In this document: piece after piece, positions 10,301-18,645 of the stretch
How positions within the stretch are numbered: position 1 is the first letter of the stretch
Layout: every line of letters begins with the position of its first letter
Source: [Flexibacter] sp. ATCC 35208
Lineage (GTDB): Bacteria; Bacteroidota; Bacteroidia; Chitinophagales; Chitinophagaceae
Reading direction: 5' to 3'
NCBI RefSeq assembly: GCF_001975825.1
Contig: NZ_MTKN01000025.1
Coordinates: forward strand, 1 to 64,000
DNA: 64,000 bases
Translations under genes and position numbers: made by a program
The notes under the pieces: model-generated
What the model was told of the DNA's origin: nothing
Seen by the model: the letters and a program-made list of their open reading frames with translations, nothing else
The model's database searches: none

Positions 10301-11108
10301 ATTCAAGGATGGGGAGAGTTATCGCTACCTGGAACTGACTGATAACCAGTTGCCATATCATGCACTGCCCCAGAATGACATCAGCGCGCAGATCCTGAAT
10401 ATTCCATTTAACTATGATACAAAGGAGACGATTAGTCTGCTGAAGCCGACTGATAAATACGATGTGAAGCTGAACCGCCAGACTAAAATAGCTGTGGGTG
10501 CTACGGACCTGAAGGTAAAGACTTCCATGACAGTGAATGGAGAGCTGGCTTCCAATATGCGTGGCCGCTTTGCGGACAAGGATGAGGAGGAGATGCGGAA
10601 AGCGCTGCAGCAGAGTGCCGCCAGCCATTACAAGAACCCGGTGACACTGGATAGTTTTGAAGTGGCGAACCTGGATAACCTGGAGGATTCCGTGACGATC
10701 AGTACGACCTATACCGTTAAGAATGAGGTGATTGGAGTAGGAGACATCAACATGATCAAGCCACCGTTCATGGATGTGGTGGCTACCAGCGATGTATTCA
10801 ATAATGAGGCCCGCCAGTATCCGTTTGAATACTGGTTGTACGAAAATACAGATCGTTACACAAGTGAGATAGAGCTGAACCTGCCAGCGGGAAAAACCTT
10901 CGACCAGATACCTGCGGATGTAAAAGCGACCTTCAAGGATATGAAATATGAGCTCACTTACCACAAGGTAGCGCAGGGCAAACTGATCATAAACAGGTCG
11001 TTCATGACGAACATCATGGACAACATTCCGGCATCTGAGGTTGGTCAGATGAAAGATTTTTTCAACTTGATAGTCAACGCAGAACAAAAATATATTTCCT
11101 TTAAATAG
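7341..11108 (+). CDS. Secreted TPR, DUF3857 and transglutaminase-like protein
   Basis: Large exported protein, 1255 aa, with an N-terminal signal peptide ending near THAG. Residues about 25-660 contain TPR-like helical repeats (for example around 365-400 and 590-640) around a beta-rich insert at about 160-310. A DUF3857 domain follows (about 680-860), then a transglutaminase-like domain in which C941 (RLGDCKD), H983 (EFNHC) and D1001 (LELTDN) form a complete catalytic triad. The C-terminal 200 residues are beta-rich. Proteins of this architecture are common in Bacteroidota and are assumed periplasmic; the substrate is unknown. It ends at a strong terminator and is separate from the ATP synthase operon. 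Confidence 0.9.
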   Translation: MRSTMRVLLCCIAFVAVTTQTHAGDYEKAWEALHKNDKVHAYELFRKVLKSDPVHKQNAIAALILLESYDGRGDTFLNRYPSPFTVITDLNPYTYALWFTDGIFGAYGIKKGKQLDNLNTVITDNRFNGSLHAAAKYYKGLHHLIGMQLKESGNMYSQIGALGNWQFVGSFDNISGSGFNKDYGPLKEPNTGKGFTSYNNTHIDWFKPAVTDSAGWLFVGTLFPAANSVGYAQTFVNSPVDQDAILCLGGNGSLKAWLNDKLLIAQEDEIATELDKFNVRVHLKKGYNRVLVQIGFTNPGSNFIVRLTDDKYETLKGLTTTDKVETYPVDKTTDVPELLPHFAEAYFKKQVEKYPNDPIYAILLAKVYNRNQQYDKAKDALFKFFEKDPQDPLLAYQYLECLSSKYDRTDISALVEMLKQIDPENTLVLQGHESELEDEKKWNDALEVVNKLEAREGQSLWTISKKMYLHANLQHVDSMVTMLKKAYELYPDEYDVVSGMYAYNQKMVRDPAEAMRILEKYLAGHNNTKVQEQLAEDYFQQKEPEKGLAVLRNIIKTAPYELYVYSPIITHFFAAQQYDSAIHYLEIEHAISPYNSSPLGTIAACYLQKGDKEKALDYYKQALALYAGGTTYREKIRELQNKPDVFSYFPKMDYYAAINKDLKAPQDTAKSYYYIFDEENVVLYAEGASEQVTNTAIYINKKDAIDQWKEISIPYNSTYSDLTIIKAEVVKANGTKISAETYDNDIVFTRLEPGDVIYYNYKVANFGIGRLGREYWDKFYFQATVPTRLARYSLMVAAPLSINYVMKNADDVKPVESQHEDFHMYTWEIKNVPAFKDESYSPSLGDIGKVLHVSTVKSWDVIAEWYSDVTRQQSKENFDVLKTLQRIFPNGEEKKLSNDEKAKRIYNFIEQNISYSSVAFRQGAYIPQRASKTLATRLGDCKDVSTLFVSLARKVGLDANLVLVSTRRNGQQGMVLPSMEFNHCIARFKDGESYRYLELTDNQLPYHALPQNDISAQILNIPFNYDTKETISLLKPTDKYDVKLNRQTKIAVGATDLKVKTSMTVNGELASNMRGRFADKDEEEMRKALQQSAASHYKNPVTLDSFEVANLDNLEDSVTISTTYTVKNEVIGVGDINMIKPPFMDVVATSDVFNNEARQYPFEYWLYENTDRYTSEIELNLPAGKTFDQIPADVKATFKDMKYELTYHKVAQGKLIINRSFMTNIMDNIPASEVGQMKDFFNLIVNAEQKYISFK

Positions 11109-11123
11109 GATAAACGGTATGAC

Positions 11124-11195
11124 GAAAGTCGGGTAGACAATGTATTATTGCATTAATATGTAATGTGACATTGTTTTCCCGGCTTTCCTTTTTTC
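11124..11195 (+). terminator. Long-stem terminator after the transglutaminase gene
   Basis: Outer stem GAAAGTCGGG (11124-11133) pairs with CCCGGCTTTC (11178-11187, one G-T pair); an inner stem ACAATGT/ACATTGT (11137-11143/11168-11174) continues it. A T-run (CTTTTTTC) follows. Confidence 0.75.
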
Positions 11196-11204
11196 GTCGT
11201 CCCC

Positions 11205-11234
11205 TTTGTTTAATTATAATTCTGGTTATCTTTG
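11205..11234 (+). promoter_or_regulatory. ATP synthase operon promoter
   Basis: A -33 TTTG (11205-11208) and a -7 TATCTTTG (11227-11234) are separated by 18 bases, a textbook Bacteroidota sigma-ABfr promoter. Transcription should start near 11241. This rules out the in-frame TTG at 11206 as the atpB start and supports the GTG at 11254. Confidence 0.8.
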
Positions 11235-11253
11235 CGCAAAATTTCAGAAAGCG

Positions 11254-12384
11254 GTGATTTCCTCCAAACTGTTTAAACTTAAGCTGGTAGCACTTATTGC
11301 AGTTTTCTGCATGAGTGGGTATAGTACGTTTGCAAACCCGACTGAGGGCGAGCCTCATGAAAAGAAAGGGTTTAATGCCAAAGAGGTGATCCTTGGCCAC
11401 GTTAAGGATGCCCATGATTGGCATCTGTTGGACATTGCAGGCACTCCTGTAACGATCCCTTTACCTGTTATCATATATAGCAAGGAAAGAGGGTTATCCA
11501 CTTTCTCGAGCTCGCAATTCCACCATGGGCATGCTTCGCACGACGGTTACCGTCTGGTAAACGAGCACTACCTGGAAGAAAAGGGTCTGGCTGCTAACAA
11601 GTACGTTCCTGGTAAAGTCATTGCAGTAGATGCAAATGACAACCCAACGAATGAAGAGATCTACGACTGGTCAATTACCAAGAACCTGACTTCTATGCTG
11701 ATCGGTGCAATTCTGCTGATCTGGATTATGACGAGTGTAGCGAAAGCTTATCGTGTCAGGGGGTCCAAGCAAGCGCCAAAGGGTATGCAAAGCCTGTTGG
11801 AGCCTGTGATCATCTTTATGCGTGACGAAGTTGCCAAGCCAAATATTCCAGGTGCTTATGAAAGATATACTCCTTTCATTCTCACAATCTTCTTCTTTAT
11901 CCTGATCAACAACTTGTTGGGTCTGTTACCTGGTGGTGCGAACGTAACCGGTAACCTGGCAGTAACAGCTGCGCTGGCGCTGATTAGCTTCCTGGCAACG
12001 ATGTTCAGTTCTAACAAGCATTTCTGGGCTCACACCCTGAATCCTCCTGTTCCGGGATGGGTAAAACCAATCCTGGTGCCAGTTGAAATCATCGGTATCT
12101 TCACTAAGCCGGTGTCTCTGATGATTCGTCTTTTTGCGAACATCCTGGCAGGTCACATCATCATCCTGAGCATTATTTCTCTGGTATTCATCTTTGGTTC
12201 ACTGCAGCCAATTGCTGGTTTCGGTTTTGCACCGATTACGATTATATTCAATATCGTAATGATGATGCTGGAATTGCTGGTAGCTTTTATCCAGGCTTTC
12301 ATCTTCGCTAACCTGACAGCTGTATTCATCGGTCAGGCAATGGAAGGCGGTCATGATGATCACCACGAGGCAAAACATCACTAA
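11254..12384 (+). CDS. atpB: ATP synthase F0 subunit a
   Basis: Membrane subunit of the proton channel of F0F1 ATP synthase. From the GTG at 11254 it is 376 aa, longer than the roughly 270 aa of enterobacterial AtpB, because it carries an N-terminal signal-like helix (KLKLVALIAVFCMSG) and an extra exported-looking, histidine-rich domain of about 110 residues, as is usual in Bacteroidota. Conserved helices include LINNLLGLLPGG and the essential arginine in SLMIRLFANILAGH, with a closing AFIQAFIFANLTAVFIG segment and a His-rich tail. The start is set by the promoter upstream. First gene of the operon atpB-E-F-H-A. Confidence 0.96.
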   Translation: MISSKLFKLKLVALIAVFCMSGYSTFANPTEGEPHEKKGFNAKEVILGHVKDAHDWHLLDIAGTPVTIPLPVIIYSKERGLSTFSSSQFHHGHASHDGYRLVNEHYLEEKGLAANKYVPGKVIAVDANDNPTNEEIYDWSITKNLTSMLIGAILLIWIMTSVAKAYRVRGSKQAPKGMQSLLEPVIIFMRDEVAKPNIPGAYERYTPFILTIFFFILINNLLGLLPGGANVTGNLAVTAALALISFLATMFSSNKHFWAHTLNPPVPGWVKPILVPVEIIGIFTKPVSLMIRLFANILAGHIIILSIISLVFIFGSLQPIAGFGFAPITIIFNIVMMMLELLVAFIQAFIFANLTAVFIGQAMEGGHDDHHEAKHH

Positions 12385-12422
12385 GATCAAAATTCGTATT
12401 AAACAATAAATACACATTTATC

Positions 12423-12695
12423 ATGGCTATTTTAACTGTTTTATTGCAGGCTTCTACTGAAGCAGCTGCTTCTGCTGCTGGTCTGGCAAAAGCTGGTGGT
12501 GCTGTTGGTGCTGGTATCGCTGCTATCGCAGCTGGTATTGGTGTTGGTAACATCGGTAAGAGCGCGCTGGAATCTATCGCTCGTCAGCCTGAAGCTGCAA
12601 ATGACATCCGTGCTAACATGATCCTGGCAGCGGCGCTGGTAGAGGGGGTTGCCCTGTTCGGCGTTATCGCAGGTCTGCTGGCAGTAGTGCTGTAA
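12423..12695 (+). CDS. atpE: ATP synthase F0 subunit c
   Basis: Ring-forming proteolipid of the ATP synthase rotor, 90 aa, a hairpin of two membrane helices joined by the polar loop ARQPE (53-57). E74 in ALVEGVALFG is the ion-carrying carboxylate. The first helix has the glycine-rich GAVGAGIAAIAAGIGVG packing motif and lacks the glutamine typical of sodium-binding rings, so proton use is expected. It is followed by an unusually large intra-operon gap (173 bases) that contains a stable hairpin. Confidence 0.97.
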   Translation: MAILTVLLQASTEAAASAAGLAKAGGAVGAGIAAIAAGIGVGNIGKSALESIARQPEAANDIRANMILAAALVEGVALFGVIAGLLAVVL

Positions 12696-12706
12696 GGCCA
12701 AAACTT

Positions 12707-12745
12707 ATTACTGCATCCGGCGCACAGGGCAATGGATGCAGTAAT
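12707..12745 (+). promoter_or_regulatory. Intra-operon hairpin just after atpE
   Basis: ATTACTGCATCC (12707-12718) pairs perfectly with GGATGCAGTAAT (12734-12745) over a 15-base loop, 12 bases after the atpE stop. Only TCTCTATCTTT follows, not a clean T-run. It may protect the atpE 3' end or reduce read-through, giving extra c subunit relative to the downstream subunits (inference). Confidence 0.6.
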
Positions 12746-12868
12746 CTCTATCTTTAAAAAAGATCGCTGATCTGGCAGTATACCGGTAAAAATGTTTGTG
12801 TATTGCATTGGTACACTGGCATCATCAGCAAGAAAAAAATAATGCGAACCAAATAAATTCTAATAATC

Positions 12869-13363
12869 ATGGATCTGTTGCAGCCCGCGTTAGGCTTGTT
12901 TACCTTCTCATTAGTTATATTCATCATTCTTTTCATTATCCTGAAGAAGTTTGCATGGAAACCGATCCTCTCTATCCTGAAGGAAAGAGAAACCTCTATA
13001 TCTGACTCAATCGCAGCTGCTGAAAGAGTAAAAGAGGAAATGGCTCAGATGAAAGCTGAACATGAGCACGTACTGGCAGAAGCTAAAGCTGAAAGGAGCA
13101 AAATCCTGAAAGAAGCTAAAGACGCTAAAGATCACATCATTGCTGAAGCTAAGACACAAGCTCAGGCTGAAGCTAAGAAGATCATCAGCGAAGCTTACAC
13201 TGCTATCGACAACCAGAAAATGGCTGCCCTGACTGATGTTAAAAATCAGGTTGGTAAACTGGTTATTGAAGTAGCTGAGAAAGTGCTGCGTAAAGAACTG
13301 TCTGACAAAAAAGCTCAGGAAGGTTATATTAAAGAACTGGCAGGAGACATTAAATTAAACTAA
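12869..13363 (+). CDS. atpF: ATP synthase F0 subunit b
   Basis: Peripheral-stalk subunit, 164 aa. One N-terminal membrane helix (about 8-28, LGLFTFSLVIFIILFIIL) is followed by the FAWKPIL motif typical of subunit b and a long, charged, alanine-rich coiled coil (about 45-150) that links F0 to F1. Length matches the family. It lies between atpE and atpH; atpH starts 18 bases later. Confidence 0.95.
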   Translation: MDLLQPALGLFTFSLVIFIILFIILKKFAWKPILSILKERETSISDSIAAAERVKEEMAQMKAEHEHVLAEAKAERSKILKEAKDAKDHIIAEAKTQAQAEAKKIISEAYTAIDNQKMAALTDVKNQVGKLVIEVAEKVLRKELSDKKAQEGYIKELAGDIKLN

Positions 13364-13381
13364 GAGCTAATCGCTATATAT

Positions 13382-13942
13382 ATGCGGAATCCTCGTTTAG
13401 CATCCAGGTATGCAAAATCTTTGATAGATCTGTCCTCTGAAAAAGGACAGCTGGAGGCTGTACAGGCAGATATGCTCTTCCTGCAGCAGCTCTCAAAAAC
13501 AAATCCTGATGTGGTGAATTTGCTGAAAAGTCCCATCATCAAGCCTGATAAAAAACAACAGATCCTCGCTGCCATCTTCGACAGCCGTGTGAGCGCCATG
13601 ACTTCTGCTTTCATTAAGTTGCTGGTAATCAAGGGAAGGGAAAGCAATCTGCCTGAGATCGCAGGTGAATATCTGCGTCAGTACAATACACTGAAAGGTA
13701 TCAGTAAGGTGAAAATCACCACTGCTGTACCAGTAGATGCAAGTGTACTGAATGTGATCAAGCAGAAAGCAGAAGCAGGTTCAGACAAGAAGATCGAACT
13801 GGAATCAGCAGTAGATGCTGCCCTGATCGGTGGTTTTGTACTGGAAACAGAGGACAAACTGTTTGATGCATCAATACTGCGTGATCTGAATGACATCAAA
13901 AAGCAATTCGCAGGTAACATCTATGTTCCTGAACTGAAATAA
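13382..13942 (+). CDS. atpH: ATP synthase F1 subunit delta
   Basis: 186-aa delta subunit that joins the peripheral stalk to the top of the F1 head. It has the OSCP/delta pattern: an N-terminal helical domain beginning NPRLASRYAKSLIDLS, then a C-terminal segment with LIGGFVLETEDKLFDASI and a final LNDIKKQF helix. Gene order between atpF and atpA supports the call. An 88-base gap without a visible terminator leads to atpA. Confidence 0.95.
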   Translation: MRNPRLASRYAKSLIDLSSEKGQLEAVQADMLFLQQLSKTNPDVVNLLKSPIIKPDKKQQILAAIFDSRVSAMTSAFIKLLVIKGRESNLPEIAGEYLRQYNTLKGISKVKITTAVPVDASVLNVIKQKAEAGSDKKIELESAVDAALIGGFVLETEDKLFDASILRDLNDIKKQFAGNIYVPELK

Positions 13943-14030
13943 AACAATTTACAGCAGCCGCTGCGTACCCGCAAAGCTGTTGTCGTTATACATCAATTTA
14001 TTTAACGACTCTTTCTAAAAGTATATCACT

Positions 14031-15608
14031 ATGGTGGAGATAAAACCAGATGAAATTTCGGCGATATTACGCCAGCAACTAAGCAACTTCAATGCTGCTG
14101 CTGACCTCGAAGAGGTTGGTACCGTATTGCAGGTGGGAGATGGTATCGCACGTGTTTATGGTTTGAACAACGTTCGTTCCGGTGAACTGGTAGAATTCGA
14201 AAATGGTGTTCAGGCGATCGCGCTGAACCTGGAAGAAGATAACGTGGGTGTGGTATTGATGGGTGAATCGGGTGACATTAAAGAAGGTAACAAAGTACGT
14301 CGTACCGGTAAGATCGCCTCTATCAATGTAGGTGAAGGCATGGTAGGTCGTGTAGTAAATACCCTGGGTGCTCCTATCGATGGTAAGGGCCCAATCACTG
14401 GCGAACTGTATGAAATGCCACTGGAACGTAAAGCTCCGGGTGTATTGTTCCGTGAGCCTGTAAAAGAACCACTGCAGACTGGTATCAAAGCGATCGATGC
14501 GATGATCCCTGTAGGTCGTGGTCAGCGTGAGCTGGTGATCGGTGACCGTCAGACTGGTAAAACTGCCATCTGTATCGATACCATCATCAATCAGAAAGAA
14601 TTTTACGAAGCTGGCAAGCCAGTATATTGTATTTATGTAGCGATTGGTCAGAAAGCCTCAACAATCGCAGGTGTAATGAAAACCCTGCAGGATGCAGGTG
14701 CTTTGGCTTACACTGTTATCGTAGCTGCTTCTGCTGCTGATCCTGCTCCTTTGCAGTTCTACGCGCCATTTGCTGGTGCTGCTATCGGTGAGTTCTTCCG
14801 CGATAGCGGTCGTCCTGCACTGATCGTATACGATGATCTGTCTAAACAGGCGGTTGCTTACCGTGAGGTATCTCTGCTGCTCCGTCGTCCTCCTGGACGT
14901 GAAGCTTATCCTGGTGACGTATTCTACCTGCATAGCCGTCTTCTCGAGCGTGCAGCGAAAATCATCAGCAAGGATGAAATCGCTCAGCAGATGAATGACC
15001 TGCCAGAATCAATCAGACACCTGGTTAAGGGTGGTGGTTCCCTGACGGCATTGCCAATCATCGAAACGCAGGCTGCGGATGTATCTGCATACATCCCAAC
15101 CAACGTAATCTCCATCACTGACGGTCAGATCTTCCTGGAGTCTAACCTGTTCAACGCTGGTATCCGTCCGGCTATTAACGTAGGTATCTCCGTAAGCCGT
15201 GTGGGTGGTAACGCTCAGATCAAATCCATGAAGAAGGTAGCTGGTACCCTGAAACTGGACCAGGCGCAATACCGTGAAATGGAAGCGTTCTCTAAATTCG
15301 GTGGTGACCTGGATGCTGCTACCAAGCAGGTACTTGATAAAGGTGCCCGCAACGTGGAAATACTGAAACAACCTCAGTTCTCTCCGTACACTGTAGAAAA
15401 ACAGGTAGCAATGATCTATCTGGGTACAAACGGTCTGCTGCGTGAAGTTCCGGTTAGGAATGTGAGGGCTTTTGAAGAGGCTTTCCTGAATGAAATGGAC
15501 GTTCGTCTGCCAGATGTAATGGCTGAGTTCAAGAAAGGTAACCTGCCTGAAGAAGGTTTGAAGAAAATGGTTGCGCTGGCTAGCGAACTGAAACCAAGAT
15601 TTGCATAA
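14031..15608 (+). CDS. atpA: ATP synthase F1 subunit alpha
   Basis: 525-aa alpha subunit of F1. The P-loop GDRQTGKT lies at 171-178; other family landmarks are YDDLSKQAVAYREVSLLLRR (split by the family's arginine-rich loop), the arginine finger region in SVSRVGGNAQIKSM, and the C-terminal helical domain with QFSPYTVEKQ. It is the last gene of the operon and is followed by a strong terminator. Unusually, subunit gamma (atpG), which normally follows atpA, is absent here and must be encoded elsewhere together with atpD and atpC. Confidence 0.97.
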   Translation: MVEIKPDEISAILRQQLSNFNAAADLEEVGTVLQVGDGIARVYGLNNVRSGELVEFENGVQAIALNLEEDNVGVVLMGESGDIKEGNKVRRTGKIASINVGEGMVGRVVNTLGAPIDGKGPITGELYEMPLERKAPGVLFREPVKEPLQTGIKAIDAMIPVGRGQRELVIGDRQTGKTAICIDTIINQKEFYEAGKPVYCIYVAIGQKASTIAGVMKTLQDAGALAYTVIVAASAADPAPLQFYAPFAGAAIGEFFRDSGRPALIVYDDLSKQAVAYREVSLLLRRPPGREAYPGDVFYLHSRLLERAAKIISKDEIAQQMNDLPESIRHLVKGGGSLTALPIIETQAADVSAYIPTNVISITDGQIFLESNLFNAGIRPAINVGISVSRVGGNAQIKSMKKVAGTLKLDQAQYREMEAFSKFGGDLDAATKQVLDKGARNVEILKQPQFSPYTVEKQVAMIYLGTNGLLREVPVRNVRAFEEAFLNEMDVRLPDVMAEFKKGNLPEEGLKKMVALASELKPRFA

Positions 15609-15631
15609 GCCTATCAAGGTAAGAATATAAG

Positions 15632-15669
15632 AGAACGGCCTCACCCAAAGGGAGAGGCCGTTCTTTTTT
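15632..15669 (+). terminator. ATP synthase operon terminator
   Basis: AGAACGGCCTC (15632-15642) and GAGGCCGTTCT (15654-15664) form a perfect 11-bp stem followed by TTTTTA. This ends the operon directly after atpA. Confidence 0.9.
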
Positions 15670-15705
15670 ACCGACTGTTCACCCGCTTTTACCGGCAATA
15701 CTCCC

Positions 15706-15713
15706 TACATTTG
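15706..15713 (+). promoter_or_regulatory. -7 promoter box of the TonB-dependent receptor gene
   Basis: TACATTTG matches TAnnTTTG and lies 62 bases before the ATG at 15776. A T-rich GCTTTTAC is near the -33 position. The predicted transcript excludes most of the in-frame codons upstream of 15776. Confidence 0.55.
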
Positions 15714-15775
15714 CCTTATATGGATTGATAGCCCCCTGGCCCCGATGTAGCTTTGTTAAAAATTCAACACCCCCT

Positions 15776-17932
15776 ATGTGTAAGTTTTACCTAATTCTGT
15801 TTTTATCAACCATCCCGACGGCTGTTCTGCAGGCGCAAACAAAGATCAGTGGAAAGATCACCGACAAGAAAAATCATCCATTACAGGGAGTGAATATCTC
15901 CATTAAAGACGCTTACGACGGTGCTACCAGTGCCGCCGACGGTACCTTCTCTTTTACAACCGACGTCACCGGCGAACAAAGTGTTTTTTTCAGTTTAGCC
16001 ACTTATCAGACACAGGAACAAAAAGTAAATCTCTCAGGTCCCGTGACACTGAATATCATTTTAAGAAATGATATCAGCCAGCTCAAAATCGTGACCATCT
16101 CCGCAGGGAGTATTGAAGCCAGCAGCGAGAAGAATAATACTGTACTGAAACCGCTGGATATTGTAACCACTGGTGGTGCGATGGCAGATATTGTGAGTGC
16201 ATTAAAGACATTGCCGGGTACACAGCAAACCAATGATAAGGAAGGCCTTTTTGTACGTGGTGGTACCGGTTACGAAACACAGACATTTATAGACGGATTA
16301 CTGGTGCGTAATCCTTTTTATTCAGGGTTGCCTGATATGCCGGGAAGAGGGCGTTTTTCACCGTTCCTGTTTAAAGGCACGACCTTTAGCAGTGGGGGGT
16401 ATTCAGCTCAGTATGGACAGGGTTTATCTTCTGCACTGGTATTGGAATCACAGGATCTGCCGGAACGTTCTTCCTATTCACTGGGGGTATCTCCGATTGG
16501 TGTGAGTGGTGGATTGGATGAACTGGCAAAAGATAAGAAAGGCTCTTTTGGTATAGAAGCAGACTACACCAACCTGGGTCCTTATCTGAATGTGATCAAG
16601 CCTAAGTTTGAGCCGAGTGTGAATCCAGAGATCATTGGTACTTCTGCTAATTTCAGAAGGAAAACATCTGCTACAGGCATGCTCAAGTTCTATGGATATA
16701 GCAACTGGACACATATGGGGAGTATTCGTCCCAGCTTTGAATATGCAGGGGATAAGGAGTTGTTTGAAATGAAAAATCAGAATGTGTATACGAATCTAAG
16801 CTATAAGGAGTTATTAAATAATGACTGGAAGATAAATGCAGGGGTATCATTTAGTACGAATACAGATAGGATCACTTTAGATACGGTGCCGAAGAACCCC
16901 GACCCGATGAAGATCCATAACCTTTCACAACTGGCTCAGGGTAGAGTGATGCTTACAAAGAACATTGGTAATTTCTCTGCACTGCGCTTGGGTGGTGAGT
17001 ATCAGTATGCCGTGGAAAACGCTGAATACAATGGATATAAGGCGAACTATACAGATAATTATTCTGCTGCATTTGCAGAAGGTGATATCTACTTCACACC
17101 ACAATTTGTAGGTCGTGTAGGTGGTCGTATGGAATACTCATCGAAGATTGGTAAAATGAATCTGGCACCGCGTGTATCATTAGCGTATAAGTTAGATCAG
17201 AATAGCCAGGTGTCATTAGCTTATGGTGATTACTATCAAAAGCCGGAGCAGCAATACCTGCGATTCAAGCCAGATTTGGATTACATGAAGGCTACGCATT
17301 ACATCGCCAGTTTTCAGCGGGTAGCCAATAACTATACACTGCGTGTGGAAGCGTTCTATAAAAAGTATCATAACCTTGTGAAGACAAGTCCGGATACAGT
17401 TACTAACGGTACTGGCTATGCAAAAGGCATTGAACTCTTCTGGCGTGATCGTAAGAGTGTGAAGAACCTTGACTATTGGGTATCTTATTCTTATCTCGAT
17501 ACCAAGCGTAACTATCTCACTTACCCATATGAAGTACAGCCGGACTTCGCTGCAAAGCATACTTTCAGCGTAGTGACCAAATACTATATTTCATCTATCA
17601 CTACTAATATTGGTTTGACATACACCTTTGCTACAGGTCGTCCTTATTATAATCCGAATCTGCCTGTGAGCCAGTTTATGTCGCAAAAGACCATCGATTA
17701 TAATTCAGTCGGATTGAGTGTCAGTTATCTGACATCTATTCACAAAGCCTTTACCATCCTCGTATTATCTGTGAATAACATCGGTAATTTCAAACAGGTA
17801 TATGGCTATCATTATTCAACAGATGCGTTGCGCAGGGAAGCGATCACACCGAATATTCCCCGCTTTATTTACCTGGGTATGTTTATGAGCTTTGGTATAG
17901 ACAGGCGTCAGGAAACGATTGATAACTTATAA
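15776..17932 (+). CDS. TonB-dependent outer membrane receptor
   Basis: Outer membrane receptor of about 718 aa. The start at ATG 15776 gives a clean signal peptide (LILFLSTIPTAVLQA, cleaved before QTK). A carboxypeptidase-regulatory-like beta domain (ISGKITDKKNHPLQGVNISI; about 22-105) is followed by the plug domain (VSALKTLPGTQ, FVRGGTGYETQTFIDG) and a beta barrel rich in aromatic strands. No SusD-like partner is adjacent, so it is not a canonical polysaccharide-utilisation SusCD pair; siderophore, metal or peptide uptake are all possible. It is followed after nine bases by a small secreted protein gene, probably cotranscribed. Confidence 0.92.
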   Translation: MCKFYLILFLSTIPTAVLQAQTKISGKITDKKNHPLQGVNISIKDAYDGATSAADGTFSFTTDVTGEQSVFFSLATYQTQEQKVNLSGPVTLNIILRNDISQLKIVTISAGSIEASSEKNNTVLKPLDIVTTGGAMADIVSALKTLPGTQQTNDKEGLFVRGGTGYETQTFIDGLLVRNPFYSGLPDMPGRGRFSPFLFKGTTFSSGGYSAQYGQGLSSALVLESQDLPERSSYSLGVSPIGVSGGLDELAKDKKGSFGIEADYTNLGPYLNVIKPKFEPSVNPEIIGTSANFRRKTSATGMLKFYGYSNWTHMGSIRPSFEYAGDKELFEMKNQNVYTNLSYKELLNNDWKINAGVSFSTNTDRITLDTVPKNPDPMKIHNLSQLAQGRVMLTKNIGNFSALRLGGEYQYAVENAEYNGYKANYTDNYSAAFAEGDIYFTPQFVGRVGGRMEYSSKIGKMNLAPRVSLAYKLDQNSQVSLAYGDYYQKPEQQYLRFKPDLDYMKATHYIASFQRVANNYTLRVEAFYKKYHNLVKTSPDTVTNGTGYAKGIELFWRDRKSVKNLDYWVSYSYLDTKRNYLTYPYEVQPDFAAKHTFSVVTKYYISSITTNIGLTYTFATGRPYYNPNLPVSQFMSQKTIDYNSVGLSVSYLTSIHKAFTILVLSVNNIGNFKQVYGYHYSTDALRREAITPNIPRFIYLGMFMSFGIDRRQETIDNL

Positions 17933-17947
17933 AACCTAAACTTGTAT

Positions 17948-18592
17948 ATGATGAAAACTTTTGTTCTCTCCTTCTGCCTTTTAGTAACTACATTTTCTAT
18001 GACTTTTGCGCAGAGCGCGCAATATGAATCAGCCATGAACAAACAGATTGCACTGCTGGATGATCCCGCCAACCGGGGGCCTGAGAAGATGCAGGAAATT
18101 GCCAACACCTTTGAGCGTATTGCTGCTGCTGAAAAGACACAATGGTTGCCTTATTACTATGCTGCTTATTGCTATGTGATGAATGCACTGATGGAGAAAG
18201 ATAAGAGCAAGGTGGATATGATCGATGATAAGGCGCAGGCTGCCATTCTGCAGGCAGACGCGCTGAGTCCTAAGAATGATGAGATCTATTGCATCAGGTC
18301 ATTGATCGCTACAGCACGTATTGGTGTGGATCCGCAAACAAGAGGTATGCAGTATGGTACGGAAGCTGCTACCTGGCTGGCACAGGCTGCGCAGATCAAT
18401 AAAGAGAATCCACGTGTGGATATGCTGGAGGGACAGTCTTTGTATTATACACCGGAACAGTTTGGTGGCAGTAAAGCGAAAGCGAAAGAGAAGTTTACAG
18501 TAGCGCTGAAGAAGTTTGCAGCATTCAAGCCGGCAAGCGGGATTGCGCCACATTGGGGAGAGGAGTATACCAGGCAGTTATTAGCAAAATAA
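17948..18592 (+). CDS. Secreted TPR-like protein of unknown function
   Basis: About 214 aa with a signal peptide (FVLSFCLLVTTFSMTFAQS). The mature part is helical with alanine-rich repeats (residues about 60-110 and 125-190) that resemble degenerate TPRs, for example the WLAQAAQINKENPRVDMLEG segment. ATG codons at 17948 and 17951 are both plausible; the in-frame TTG at 17942 is less so. It follows the TonB-dependent receptor with only 15 bases between them, so it probably works in or near the same outer membrane process. No specific function can be assigned. Confidence 0.82.
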   Translation: MMKTFVLSFCLLVTTFSMTFAQSAQYESAMNKQIALLDDPANRGPEKMQEIANTFERIAAAEKTQWLPYYYAAYCYVMNALMEKDKSKVDMIDDKAQAAILQADALSPKNDEIYCIRSLIATARIGVDPQTRGMQYGTEAATWLAQAAQINKENPRVDMLEGQSLYYTPEQFGGSKAKAKEKFTVALKKFAAFKPASGIAPHWGEEYTRQLLAK

Positions 18593-18600
18593 ATAAATTT

Positions 18601-18640
18601 ATAGTTAAATGGACCTGCATGCGCAGGTTCATTTAATTAT
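18601..18640. repeat. Hairpin after the receptor operon
   Basis: TTAAATGGACCTGC (18605-18618) pairs with GCAGGTTCATTTAA (18623-18636) with one G-T pair and is extended by four A-T/G-T pairs on the outside. No T-run follows, so termination is possible but not classical. Confidence 0.6.
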
Positions 18641-18645
18641 AAATC

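Noticed and set aside
10266..11087. 273-codon frame antisense to the transglutaminase protein
   Set aside because: Shadow of a strongly supported gene whose catalytic triad lies on the plus strand.
11206..11256. TTG start for atpB at 11206
   Set aside because: It overlaps the -33 element of the operon promoter, so it lies upstream of the transcription start.
12796..13005. 69-codon frame in the atpE-atpF gap
   Set aside because: It overlaps atpF out of frame and shows no coding signal beyond length.
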